Origin: Corynebacterium rouxii
Lineage (GTDB): Bacteria > Actinomycetota > Actinomycetes > Mycobacteriales > Mycobacteriaceae
Direction: 5' to 3'
Assembly: GCF_902702935.1 (NCBI RefSeq)
Contig: NZ_LR738855.1
Location: 1,798,001 to 1,862,000, forward strand
Length of the DNA stretch: 64,000 nt
Shown here in pieces: positions 1-7,334 of the stretch. The first letter of the stretch is position 1. Every line of letters begins with the position of its first letter. Made by a program: the position numbers and the translations under genes. The notes beneath the pieces were generated by a model. It saw nothing but the letters and a program-made list of their open reading frames with translations. It made no database searches and was not told the DNA's origin.

Positions 1-2278
1 GTCGATGGACGCTGGCACACTCGTCGGCAAGCTTTACGACGCCCTGCGTGATCAGTACCTAGATCCCAACAGTGATGCGAGCCAGCACTCCCTCAACGTT
101 TTGTGCGTGCGCCTTGTATTTTGTTTGTTTGCTGAAGACGCCGGCCTCTTTGAAAAGGATGCGTTTTATCGTTATCTTGACGGATTACGCGCCGATCAAG
201 TTCGCGTCGCGCTGAGAGATTTGTTCGAAGTACTCAATACACCAGTTGATTCACGTGACCCTTATCTTTCTGAACAGCTTAAAAACTTCCCTTATGTCAA
301 CGGTGGTTTATTTGCCAAAGACGAGCAGATCCCTAATTTCACTGATGAAATTCTTGACCTATTAGTTCACGAGGTATCGGAGAAAACTAACTGGGCCGAA
401 ATCTCGCCCACAATCTTTGGCGGTGTTTTTGAATCCACCCTCAACCCAGAAACTCGCGCTCGTGGAGGCATGCATTACACGAGTCCCGAAAACATCCATA
501 AGGTGATTGACCCGCTGTTTCTTGACTCTCTCAAGGCAGAGCTAGATTCCATCCTTAACGCATCAGGGATAACTGCAAACAAGCGCAAAAAACAACTCGA
601 GGCATTCCACACCAAGATCTCAGAGCTAAAATTTTTCGACCCAGCCTGCGGCTCGGGAAACTTCCTCACAGAAACCTATATCCACCTGCGCAAGATCGAA
701 AACAAGATCCTCTCAGAGCTCGCCGGCGACCAAACCCAGCTCGGCTTTAGCAACGTCACGCTCAAGGTCAGTTTGGACCAGTTCTACGGCATCGAGATCA
801 ATGATTTCGCCGTCTCCGTAGCCTCAACCGCCCTGTGGATTGCGCAGCTCCAGGCCAACATCGAGGCCGAATCGATCGTCACCGCAAACATCGAAAGCCT
901 CCCGCTTCGCGACGCCGCCCACATCCACCTCGGTAATGCGCTCCGCACCGACTGGGCTTCGGTACTCGCGCCTGAACAGTGCAATTACATTATTGGAAAT
1001 CCGCCGTTTTTGGGTGCTCGCAACCAGTCGAAAGAACAAAAAGCCGAGATTAAAGACGCTTTCCCGCTTGGCACCAAAAATGTGGGAAACATCGACTACG
1101 TGGCAGGCTGGTACATCAAAGCCGCCGAATACATGGAATGCTTCCCAATTCGCGCGGCGTTTGTTTCCACCAACTCGATTTGCCAGGGCGAACAGGTGGC
1201 AAACATCTGGTACCCGATCACGCAAATGGGCTTTCGCATCAACTTTGCACACGATACTTTCCGGTGGGCAAACGAGGCTGCAACTCAAGCGCATGTCTTT
1301 TGTGTGATTGTTGGTTTTTCAAAGCAGGACGATCCCGTGCGCTTATATCACTACGAGAAGCCAGATTCTGTGCCGGAGTTGCAATTGCCTACTCAGTTAA
1401 ACCCTTACTTGGTGGATGCACCGAACAACTTCATTTGGGATCGATCACGCCCCTTATCTGACGTTCCAAGAATGGTAATCGGATCCCAACCTATAGACGG
1501 GCAAAACTATATCTTCGAACCAGACGAAAAAAATGAATTCGTAAAGTTAGAGCCACATTCTGAACGATTCTTCTTTCATTTCTGGGGTTCGAGAGAATTC
1601 ATAAGACATCAAGACCGTTGGGTTCTGTGGCTGGCCAATGCCAGCTCAAGCGACTTCAGAAAAATGCCCCTCGCTCGAGATTTGGTTGAAAAAGTCCGAA
1701 AATACCGTCAATCCTCGAGGCGGCTGCAGACCAAGAAAGCCGCTAACACGCCGAATCATTTTGGCACCGAAGTAATTTCTACTACTAGCTCAGTTGTAGT
1801 TCCCGAGGTTTCTTCGCAGCGTCGGAAATTCATTCCTATGGGATTCTTGACACCCGACATTTTATGCTCAAATAAAATCAAGTTGATTGCAGACGGTACT
1901 TTGTTCCACTTCGGAGTTCTTCAATCCACCTTTCACAATGCCTGGGTTAGATCCATCGGTGGGCGACTCAAGAATGACTACAGTTATTCAAGTGGCGTCA
2001 TCTACAACAACTTCGTTTTCCCAGAGGTCAACGATGTTGTACGGATGGACGTCGAAAAGCGTGCTCAGGCGGTGCTCGACGCACGCTCTCTTTACCCCGA
2101 AGCGACGCTTGCTGACATGTATGATCCCGACAATGACTTCCTCTACCCCGAGCTCATGAAGGCCCACCGCGAGCTGGACCGCGCTGTCGAGATGGCTTAT
2201 GGTGTGGACTTCGGTGGCGACGAGCAGCAGATAGTGGCTCACCTCTTCAAGCTGTACAACGAGAAAGTAGAGAAATGA
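1..2278 (+). CDS. MmeI-like DNA adenine methyltransferase, 5' end outside window
   Basis: Class I SAM-dependent N6-adenine methyltransferase of the MmeI/type IIG-like family. The first ATG in the window is at 5, but the reading frame enters from upstream and family members carry an extra N-terminal domain, so this is a 3' fragment of about 757 residues. Visible in order: a helical spacer, SAM motif I DPACGSGNF near residue 210, catalytic motif IV NPPF near residue 331, a probable target-recognition region (about 500-640) and the family C-terminal region with YDPDNDFLYPEL. Whether a nuclease domain precedes it cannot be seen here. The stop codon overlaps the next start by 4 bases (ATGA), so it is cotranscribed and probably translationally coupled with the Mrr-type gene. 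The role is most likely host-genome modification in a restriction-modification or related defence locus. The family is clear; the target sequence is unknown. Confidence 0.85.
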   Translation, partial: SMDAGTLVGKLYDALRDQYLDPNSDASQHSLNVLCVRLVFCLFAEDAGLFEKDAFYRYLDGLRADQVRVALRDLFEVLNTPVDSRDPYLSEQLKNFPYVNGGLFAKDEQIPNFTDEILDLLVHEVSEKTNWAEISPTIFGGVFESTLNPETRARGGMHYTSPENIHKVIDPLFLDSLKAELDSILNASGITANKRKKQLEAFHTKISELKFFDPACGSGNFLTETYIHLRKIENKILSELAGDQTQLGFSNVTLKVSLDQFYGIEINDFAVSVASTALWIAQLQANIEAESIVTANIESLPLRDAAHIHLGNALRTDWASVLAPEQCNYIIGNPPFLGARNQSKEQKAEIKDAFPLGTKNVGNIDYVAGWYIKAAEYMECFPIRAAFVSTNSICQGEQVANIWYPITQMGFRINFAHDTFRWANEAATQAHVFCVIVGFSKQDDPVRLYHYEKPDSVPELQLPTQLNPYLVDAPNNFIWDRSRPLSDVPRMVIGSQPIDGQNYIFEPDEKNEFVKLEPHSERFFFHFWGSREFIRHQDRWVLWLANASSSDFRKMPLARDLVEKVRKYRQSSRRLQTKKAANTPNHFGTEVISTTSSVVVPEVSSQRRKFIPMGFLTPDILCSNKIKLIADGTLFHFGVLQSTFHNAWVRSIGGRLKNDYSYSSGVIYNNFVFPEVNDVVRMDVEKRAQAVLDARSLYPEATLADMYDPDNDFLYPELMKAHRELDRAVEMAYGVDFGGDEQQIVAHLFKLYNEKVEK

Positions 2279-3195
2279 GCGAATCAATCCCCGTACAAGG
2301 AATGCCTACGCATCTCGAGCTCGTTCCATATCTGTTACGGTCACTTGTCCAACTCGGAGGCACTGGAAAAAATTCGGAAATTGAAGACACGGTAATAGAC
2401 GTATTTCCAGATGCCGAGCAATTACTAAACGTCCACTACCCCAACAAACCAACTGTTTCGGTGTTCAAAAACCGCTTAGCATGGGCACGTAGCACCGCAT
2501 ACCTTAGCGGTGCCGCAAGTCGCCCTTCACGAGGCGTCTACATGATCACTGATGTGGGCGAATCTCTTCTCAAGAAAGATGACCACTCGATTGTCCAGTG
2601 GTGCACTGAGTTCGAACGCAAATACAACAAAAAGAAGCGACTCGAAAAACAACAGAATGAATCAACAGACCCTGCACTAGATGAACCCAGTTCCGAAGTA
2701 ATTGAAGACCAACAAGACGAAAACCAATCAACCTACGATTGGAAAGACCTATTGCTCAACCGACTGCATCAGATGTCCCCGATTGCATTCGAAAAGTATG
2801 TCATCTTCTTGCTCAAGCAATATGGGCTTGAGCTTAGCCACGTTGCAGGTCCCGGCGACGAGGGAGTCGACGCCATTGGCACCGCTCCTCTGAGCCCAGT
2901 CTTGTCTTCACGGGTCGCCGTACAGATCAAGCGTTACGATCCGATTAACAACACAGTTAGCCGCGAGGCAATTGCACTTTTCCAAAACGATGCGCGAGTT
3001 AAAGGTGCCGAACGTGCAATTTTTGTCACCCTGAGTAGCTTCACAGCTCCTGCAAAAAGGACTGCCCGCCAAGCATTACCCAATGTGGAACTCATCAATG
3101 GTGACCGCCTCTGCGAGCTTATCCGCGATTGTGGCGCCGCTGGGGTTCGGATGGAACCCGTGGTAAACGAGGCATGGTTTAACCGATTCGAGTAG
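2275..3195 (+). CDS. Mrr-type restriction endonuclease
   Basis: A 306-residue protein with an Mrr_N-like winged-helix DNA-binding region (about 10-110), a charged linker rich in K, E and Q (about 115-155), and a C-terminal Mrr_cat PD-(D/E)XK nuclease fold. The catalytic signature is visible as GDEGVDAIG (about residue 193-200) followed by AVQIKRY (about 213-220), giving the acidic residue and the Q-x-K motif of the Mrr subgroup. It begins inside the stop region of the methyltransferase gene (4-bp overlap), so the two are one operon. Classical Mrr enzymes cut methylated DNA (type IV). A Mrr nuclease coupled to a methyltransferase more likely acts as the cognate endonuclease, but this is inference. 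No signal peptide or membrane segment is seen. Confidence 0.85.
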   Translation: MSESIPVQGMPTHLELVPYLLRSLVQLGGTGKNSEIEDTVIDVFPDAEQLLNVHYPNKPTVSVFKNRLAWARSTAYLSGAASRPSRGVYMITDVGESLLKKDDHSIVQWCTEFERKYNKKKRLEKQQNESTDPALDEPSSEVIEDQQDENQSTYDWKDLLLNRLHQMSPIAFEKYVIFLLKQYGLELSHVAGPGDEGVDAIGTAPLSPVLSSRVAVQIKRYDPINNTVSREAIALFQNDARVKGAERAIFVTLSSFTAPAKRTARQALPNVELINGDRLCELIRDCGAAGVRMEPVVNEAWFNRFE

Positions 3196-3752
3196 CCGAG
3201 GAACATTGTTTAAACGTCGGATTAGATCCTTACAAATCCGTTTACAAATGCTACGTCAGCACGCCAAATTGCCAGATCTGCCCAGTTACTAGGAAAACCC
3301 ATGGTTTCAGGGCTGAGTCCTTTAATTGCTGGAAACGCTTCTATTAATACACCCATTCGATTTTCGCCAGTCATTTTCAGGATCTAGGAACGAAAGCGTA
3401 TATGCGACTAACGCAAGTGTTGGATAGATCTTCTTGAACTGGTTGGGGTTTTTCGGCTCTTCCGGTTTTAGAGTGCATTGATTAGTTCGCCGGGGTTCGG
3501 GCGTGGCACTACGCGGAGTAGGACGTTTTCCATAACCATGGCTTGGCTGGCGTTGGTGGGCGTTGGTGGCGCGCCACCCCCGCTCACCCCCGAAAAGACG
3601 GCACTTCACACCAAATCTGCTCAAACGGCCGGTTTTCTTGCGATTTGGTGTGAAGTTCTGAGAAAAATGCTTCGAAATACCCCCGTTTAGTGGATCTTCC
3701 GGTTTTTCACATCCACAAGGTGGAAAATACCTAGATCAACAACATTTCGGTT
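3196..3752. other. Gene-poor stretch between the R-M operon and IS remnant
   Basis: No reading frame here looks like a gene; the short open frames lack family features and plausible ribosome sites. The only clear structure is a perfect 15-bp inverted repeat at 3603-3617 and 3642-3656. The stretch is probably decayed or insertion-scarred DNA of the island. Confidence 0.5.
3603..3656. repeat. Perfect 15-bp inverted repeat, 24-nt spacer
   Basis: Arms acttcacaccaaatc (3603-3617) and gatttggtgtgaagt (3642-3656) are exact reverse complements. There is no T-run on either side, so it is not a typical terminator. The outer bases resemble the tgaagt end of the neighbouring IS remnant, so it may be a scar of another insertion; this link is weak. 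Confidence 0.6.
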
Positions 3753-4271
3753 TGAAGTGCCCCAGGTTTTGTTCCGTTTGAGCAGATGGGAAAATCCTCG
3801 AACATGCCAAGGAAAATTCGATCAGGAAGCCAAAGATCGCATGGTCCGCCTCGTGGCACACGGCGAGGCAATGGACGCAAGCCCGCTCGACGCGAAGGAC
3901 CTGTTACTGAGCCATTGCCTGAGGACCTTGTGGCAGAAAACGCACGGTTGCGTCGAGAAAATCACCAGCTTCGCGACACCAACGAGTTATTGAAAGCCGC
4001 CTCAGCTTTTTTCGCATCCGAACCAGACCTAAAACGTTAAGAAATGATCCGCTTCATTGATAAGCATCGGAATCGTTTCTCTGCCTTGTTCATCTGCCAG
4101 ACGTTAAACACGCATCGCGAAGGCGGTTTTCTTAGCTTGCGTGGTTACCGCCAATCCAAGGGCCGGATCTTTCGCCAGCTGAAGTGGAAGCCGAGTTTTG
4201 GGAGTATCACCCCAGTCGAGAAATAATAAAAATCAAGGCAAATGCCTAGGAACAAAACTCGGGGCACTTCA
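3753..4271. mobile_element. Internally deleted IS3-family element with both terminal repeats
   Basis: The ends are 23-bp inverted repeats matching at 21 of 23 positions: tgaagtgccccaggttttgt... at 3753-3775 and its complement at 4249-4271, with TG...CA termini. Inside are broken transposase pieces: an OrfA start in one frame (KFDQEAKDRMVRLV), an OrfA leucine-zipper tail in another (ENARLRRENHQLRDTNELLK), an OrfB N-terminus (MIRFIDKHRNRF...GYRQSKGR) and a possible last OrfB segment (GSITPVEK). At 519 bp it is well under half of a full IS3-family element of about 1.2-1.5 kb, and the DDE core is missing. No matching 3-bp target duplication is present at the termini, suggesting an old insertion or rearranged flanks. 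Confidence 0.85.
3786..4226 (+). pseudogene. Broken IS3-family transposase genes (orfA/orfB remnants)
   Basis: Remnants of the two transposase frames inside the deleted element. The OrfA helix-turn-helix start reads in one frame from about 3805 (PRKIRS / KFDQEAKDRMVRL) and its coiled-coil end in a neighbouring frame to the stop at 4040, so at least one frameshift or deletion separates them. OrfB starts at 4044 and keeps only its first roughly 40 residues before fusing out of frame to a short piece of its C-terminus. All catalytic D, D and E residues are gone, so the element cannot move itself; the intact ends could still be recognised by a related transposase elsewhere. Confidence 0.8.
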
Positions 4272-4413
4272 CCTGAAGTACATTTCAACATCCACAACAC
4301 CCCCGATGACCACACATCAAAAAAATTAGCTGCCCAACTCCTAACCTAAAACAGGATTCCATCACCCCCTGACTACCTGCACAATCTCACAAGTAATTGA
4401 CAGCGGCCGATTT

Positions 4414-5292
4414 TTACTGATTCATTGCTTCACGGACCAGATCCGGCGAATGCCACCGTTTGAACAAGTTGGACTTCGACCTACGCATGAGATCTAGAAC
4501 AAGGGTTCGCGCTGGAGAAATTAAATCAGGGTTATCTTTAAACCACTCTTCTATTTTTCCTACCGGTATATATTGCCGATCGGTGTCAACTAGTGGATAG
4601 CGCAGACAGACAGTAAAACAATCCGGTTCTTCCTCACAGTAGAACTCTAGAAATTCTTCCCATTCTTCTTCTGGGATTAATGTTGCTTTCGGGAAGTTTA
4701 TAAACGTATATAGCTGCTGCGGTTGAATCTCTTCGAGGCCAAATTTCTGGCGAGGCCACACCATAAATTCCAATGCCCCCACATTTAAAGCGGCGAACCG
4801 GCCCCCTGATGTAGAGGGATAGTCAGAAAGCGTCCAAAATTCTCCTTCGAGTTCTTGAGCATTAGGAATCAAATGAGTCAGCGCAAACTTTATATCTCGG
4901 TATACGGCGTCTAAAACCTCAGAGGACGAATCCCCTATAGCGCTGTTTAGCTTGGATCTTTTGTTACCAGCACAAGGCTCAAAATTTACAGACTGATAGA
5001 CTGCCCCACCCGTGGCCCAATGTTGTTGGTCCTGTATCGCTATATGCGCGTCGAGCAGCGACGGCTGTGCATGCCCAATAATGCCAACCTTATTGCGCAG
5101 CCGCACGCCCTGATGATGCAACGCCTTGATATGCATAGCTTCCAAAGGCGACAGTGGCAACACTGGAACCGAAGCGAATTGGATCGCAACAACATCGTCC
5201 CAAGGAGGATGATGACTTGAACCATGCCGATGTGTGGTGAACCTACTGACGATGTTTCCAGCTTGCCCTACGTACTGTTCACCGTTGGAAAA
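4414..5292 (-). pseudogene. GIY-YIG nuclease-family gene lacking its 5' end
   Basis: The frame is open from 5292 down to 4414. The first usable start, GTG at 5163, would give a 249-residue protein with no clear ribosome site. Translating upstream of that GTG to the stop at 5293-5295 gives NGEQYVGQAGNIVSRFTTHR and then about 25 more residues, a typical GIY-YIG core: the second motif (YVG), the conserved Arg helix (RFTTHR), then LEAMHIKALHHQ and LRNK with the usual Glu and Asn. The segment that would hold the first beta strand and the GIY tyrosine lies upstream of the stop and is unreadable in any frame. The gene therefore appears decayed at its 5' end, although the remaining 290 codons are open. 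The C-terminal 150 residues are unfamiliar. A short product from 5163 would lack the active site. Confidence 0.7.
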
Positions 5293-5409
5293 CTAAGTTA
5301 TTCAAGATGGAACCCTATACTCCTTCAAGTATTAAATTTTAATGTCAAATGTGCTACACCCAGATCGTTTCCTTGTTAAGGTGACATTGTAAATATTTAA
5401 TCTCCTGCA

Positions 5410-5532
5410 TTAGGAAAAATCTTGCGTCCCTCTTCCCCTGCTTTAATCAGCGCTATCGTAGCCCTCCCCCTCGTAGAATGCAGTAGTTCTTCGGAGACTA
5501 CCCCCTATATCATCTGCGATAGCCTCCAATAG
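5410..5532 (+). pseudogene. Possible decayed lipoprotein signal peptide region
   Basis: One frame reads GKILRPSSPALISAIVALPL followed by VECSSSSETTP and stops at 5530-5532. This resembles a lipoprotein leader (basic n-region, hydrophobic core, LVxC then a serine-rich tail), with an unfavourable Glu before the Cys codon at 5479-5481 and no good start codon. It lies just upstream of the toxin-like remnant in the same orientation and may be that gene's original 5' end. Low confidence, because it is short and degenerate. Confidence 0.35.
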
Positions 5533-5578
5533 CCAAGAAAATAATGTTATAGATCCAAAAGATCCGCATTCTCATTAG

Positions 5579-6013
5579 TCATTAAATGACATCATCTATC
5601 GAGATTTCATCGAAAATATAGAGTCACAATACGTTTCGCAAGAATATCTCACTGAATCTTCTTATAATTCACAGCGTAATATTTATTTTGGATACGACCT
5701 GAACGAATTAAATAACACCTTCTCTGGTGATCGTTTCATTTTTCTGTAGATGAAAATAATGAAACAACGGTACACAAATTTGAAGGTTATGATGATACCC
5801 AAGATCAAATGGTTCGGGAGCTTGCCCAAGGTGCAGGGGTCATATTAGCGTGTGTAACCTTGTCCGCACTCAAAGAAGCAAGTAAAACTACTGCAGCAGT
5901 GTATGGCACGTCACGTAATGGTTTAACTCTTAACCAAGCTGTATATATCCAAAAAGATTCGCGCTTTCCACCGCATTGAAGAATACGAAATCTTCAAACG
6001 TGCGGGGGCTTGA
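5579..6013 (+). pseudogene. Frameshifted remnant resembling a polymorphic-toxin lipoprotein
   Basis: Coding sequence continues through three frames. Frame one (5579-5749) reads DIIYRDFIENIESQYVSQEY ... NIYFGYDLNELNNTF ... RFIFL and stops. A frame change at about 5746 gives VDENNETTVHKFEGYDDTQD, QMVRELAQGAGVILACVTLS and, later, NGLTLNQAVYIQKDSRFP, with a stop at 5977. A second change at about 5972 gives RIEEYEIFKRAGA and a stop at 6011. From memory, the order 'GYDDTQDQMVRELAQGAGVIL ... NGLTxNQAxxIQKxSxxP ... EEYxxFxxAGL' occurs in large secreted proteins that end in an HNH-type (LHH) nuclease toxin. Here the Ala/Gly-rich middle and the whole nuclease end are missing. The coding remnant itself is clear; the family assignment is inference. 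Confidence 0.55.
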
Positions 6014-6055
6014 ACCACGAGCGAAAGCACGCAGCCTTAATCACTGCTGCCACTC

Positions 6056-6074
6056 TATGTATCCTTTACTATCT
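6056..6074. repeat. 19-bp direct repeat, copy 1 (flanks ATPase gene)
   Basis: The 19-mer tatgtatcctttactatct ends directly at the stop codon of the AAA ATPase gene (6075). An identical copy lies at 7211-7229, 8 bp before that gene's first codon. The two copies bracket a unit of about 1.15 kb that contains only that gene. Confidence 0.9.
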
Positions 6075-7202
6075 CTACTGTTTAAACACATCCACCACTG
6101 CGTGCTCGCGGAGGTATTCCCGCATGTACGGTAGTTCAAAGTCGACTTGACCATATCCACTGCTGGTAATAATTTCTGCATCAATCAAACGGCGTCGATA
6201 ATTGCCTGCGTATTGAGGATTGACTCCTAACCGCTGTGCAATATCAGACATTGTCGATGGGCCGTCATCTGCAGCCATTGCAACAAGAAAAGTGCGATCC
6301 ACTTCCGATAGATCAGCCAGCGCTGGTTCATGAACCAATTGCTCTAGCTTGCGTTTTGCGACGACTGCAGCTTCTGCCACTGAGGCAACAGTGATGGAGT
6401 TTGATCTCTTCCGTTTGAAGCACTGCTGGCCAATAAGCTGAATCATAAATGGATACCCACCGCATGCTTCAGCTGCATCAGTAAGTGCATCAGGCTCCCA
6501 CGTAACTCCGACTTTTTCGACGGGTTCAGCCAACGCCTTACGAACTTCATTATTATCAATCAGTCCAAGATCAATTCGGTTGGCGCGACGAAGAAATGTC
6601 ACAGGATTTTTGCCTTCTTCACTGGCTAAAAGCGGTTTAATCGACTGTGGAATTCCAGCCATAGCGACTGAAATATTGAGATCCTCACGTACTAGGTGTT
6701 GAATCGTCGCACCAAAATCGATAACTTCTTCCCGTCGATGATAATGCAGCTCATCAAGTGTAATGAGCAATCCTACAGAGTCTTGCCCTAGCTTACGATC
6801 GATTTCTTCTTGCCAACTCAATATCTCTGTCAAAACCGACCTTAATGTTATTTTCGGCTGATGCTCGAGGATATCGGAAAATTTCCGGCGGTGAGTATGC
6901 AAAATTTCACTTGCTTTTCTAAACAACGCATCGATGATGCGTTGCGTAAAACCCGCCGTTGCGGTCTCAGAAATAACCCACCATGATCGCGCTCTCGCTT
7001 CTTCTTCGAAAGCATTAAGTAAGACTGTCTTGCCAACACCGTGCAGCCCTGTAATCAATGAAATGCGCTCATGTGCCCCCGGACCGTCATCCAGCGCTTC
7101 TGCAAAATCTTCGATCTCATGCCGGCGCCCTGCAAGGTAAGGAGGAGTCGAGCCGAGCGATGCGCGAAAAGGATTGCTGACACGGTTCATGCTTAGCAGC
7201 AT
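6075..7202 (-). CDS. AAA ATPase (AAA_16/ORC-like), single-gene module
   Basis: A 375-residue P-loop ATPase. Walker A is GLHGVGKT (residues 52-59) and Walker B is LLITLDE (about 145-151), in the arrangement of AAA_16/ORC-Cdc6-like ATPases. A C-terminal winged-helix part (about 300-370, MSDIAQRLGVNPQYAGNYRR) should bind DNA. There is no nuclease, transposase or membrane part. Start ATG 7202 is the longest choice; ATG 7190 (MNRVSNPF) is also possible, as neither has a strong ribosome site. It stands alone between the toxin remnant and lepA, bracketed by 19-bp direct repeats. Members of this family occur in mobile elements and defence loci as DNA-binding switches. No partner gene is visible here, so its role is unknown. 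Confidence 0.8.
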   Translation of the reverse strand: MLLSMNRVSNPFRASLGSTPPYLAGRRHEIEDFAEALDDGPGAHERISLITGLHGVGKTVLLNAFEEEARARSWWVISETATAGFTQRIIDALFRKASEILHTHRRKFSDILEHQPKITLRSVLTEILSWQEEIDRKLGQDSVGLLITLDELHYHRREEVIDFGATIQHLVREDLNISVAMAGIPQSIKPLLASEEGKNPVTFLRRANRIDLGLIDNNEVRKALAEPVEKVGVTWEPDALTDAAEACGGYPFMIQLIGQQCFKRKRSNSITVASVAEAAVVAKRKLEQLVHEPALADLSEVDRTFLVAMAADDGPSTMSDIAQRLGVNPQYAGNYRRRLIDAEIITSSGYGQVDFELPYMREYLREHAVVDVFKQ

Positions 7203-7210
7203 ACCGCGCT

Positions 7211-7229
7211 TATGTATCCTTTACTATCT
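7211..7229. repeat. 19-bp direct repeat, copy 2 (flanks ATPase gene)
   Basis: Identical to 6056-6074 over all 19 bases, in the same orientation. The bases outside diverge at once, which marks the repeat ends. Confidence 0.9.
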
Positions 7230-7279
7230 TGTTTATCTTGTGTATCTCATCTCAAACGAAAACACTGATAACAAAGAAA

Positions 7280-7321
7280 CCCCGCCTCCACTTTGAGCAG
7301 AATACTCATGTGGTGGCGGGG
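7280..7321 (-). terminator. Intrinsic terminator of lepA
   Basis: Arms ccccgcctccac (7280-7291) and gtggtggcgggg (7310-7321) pair with one mismatch. Read on the minus strand the stem is followed by tttctttgtt. It lies just past the lepA stop and closes the minus-strand unit. Confidence 0.8.
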
Positions 7322-7334
7322 TCGTTGAAAGCAG

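Noticed and set aside
3322..3690. Short frames on both strands near 3.5 kb
   Set aside because: No family features and composition unlike neighbours; probably decayed DNA.
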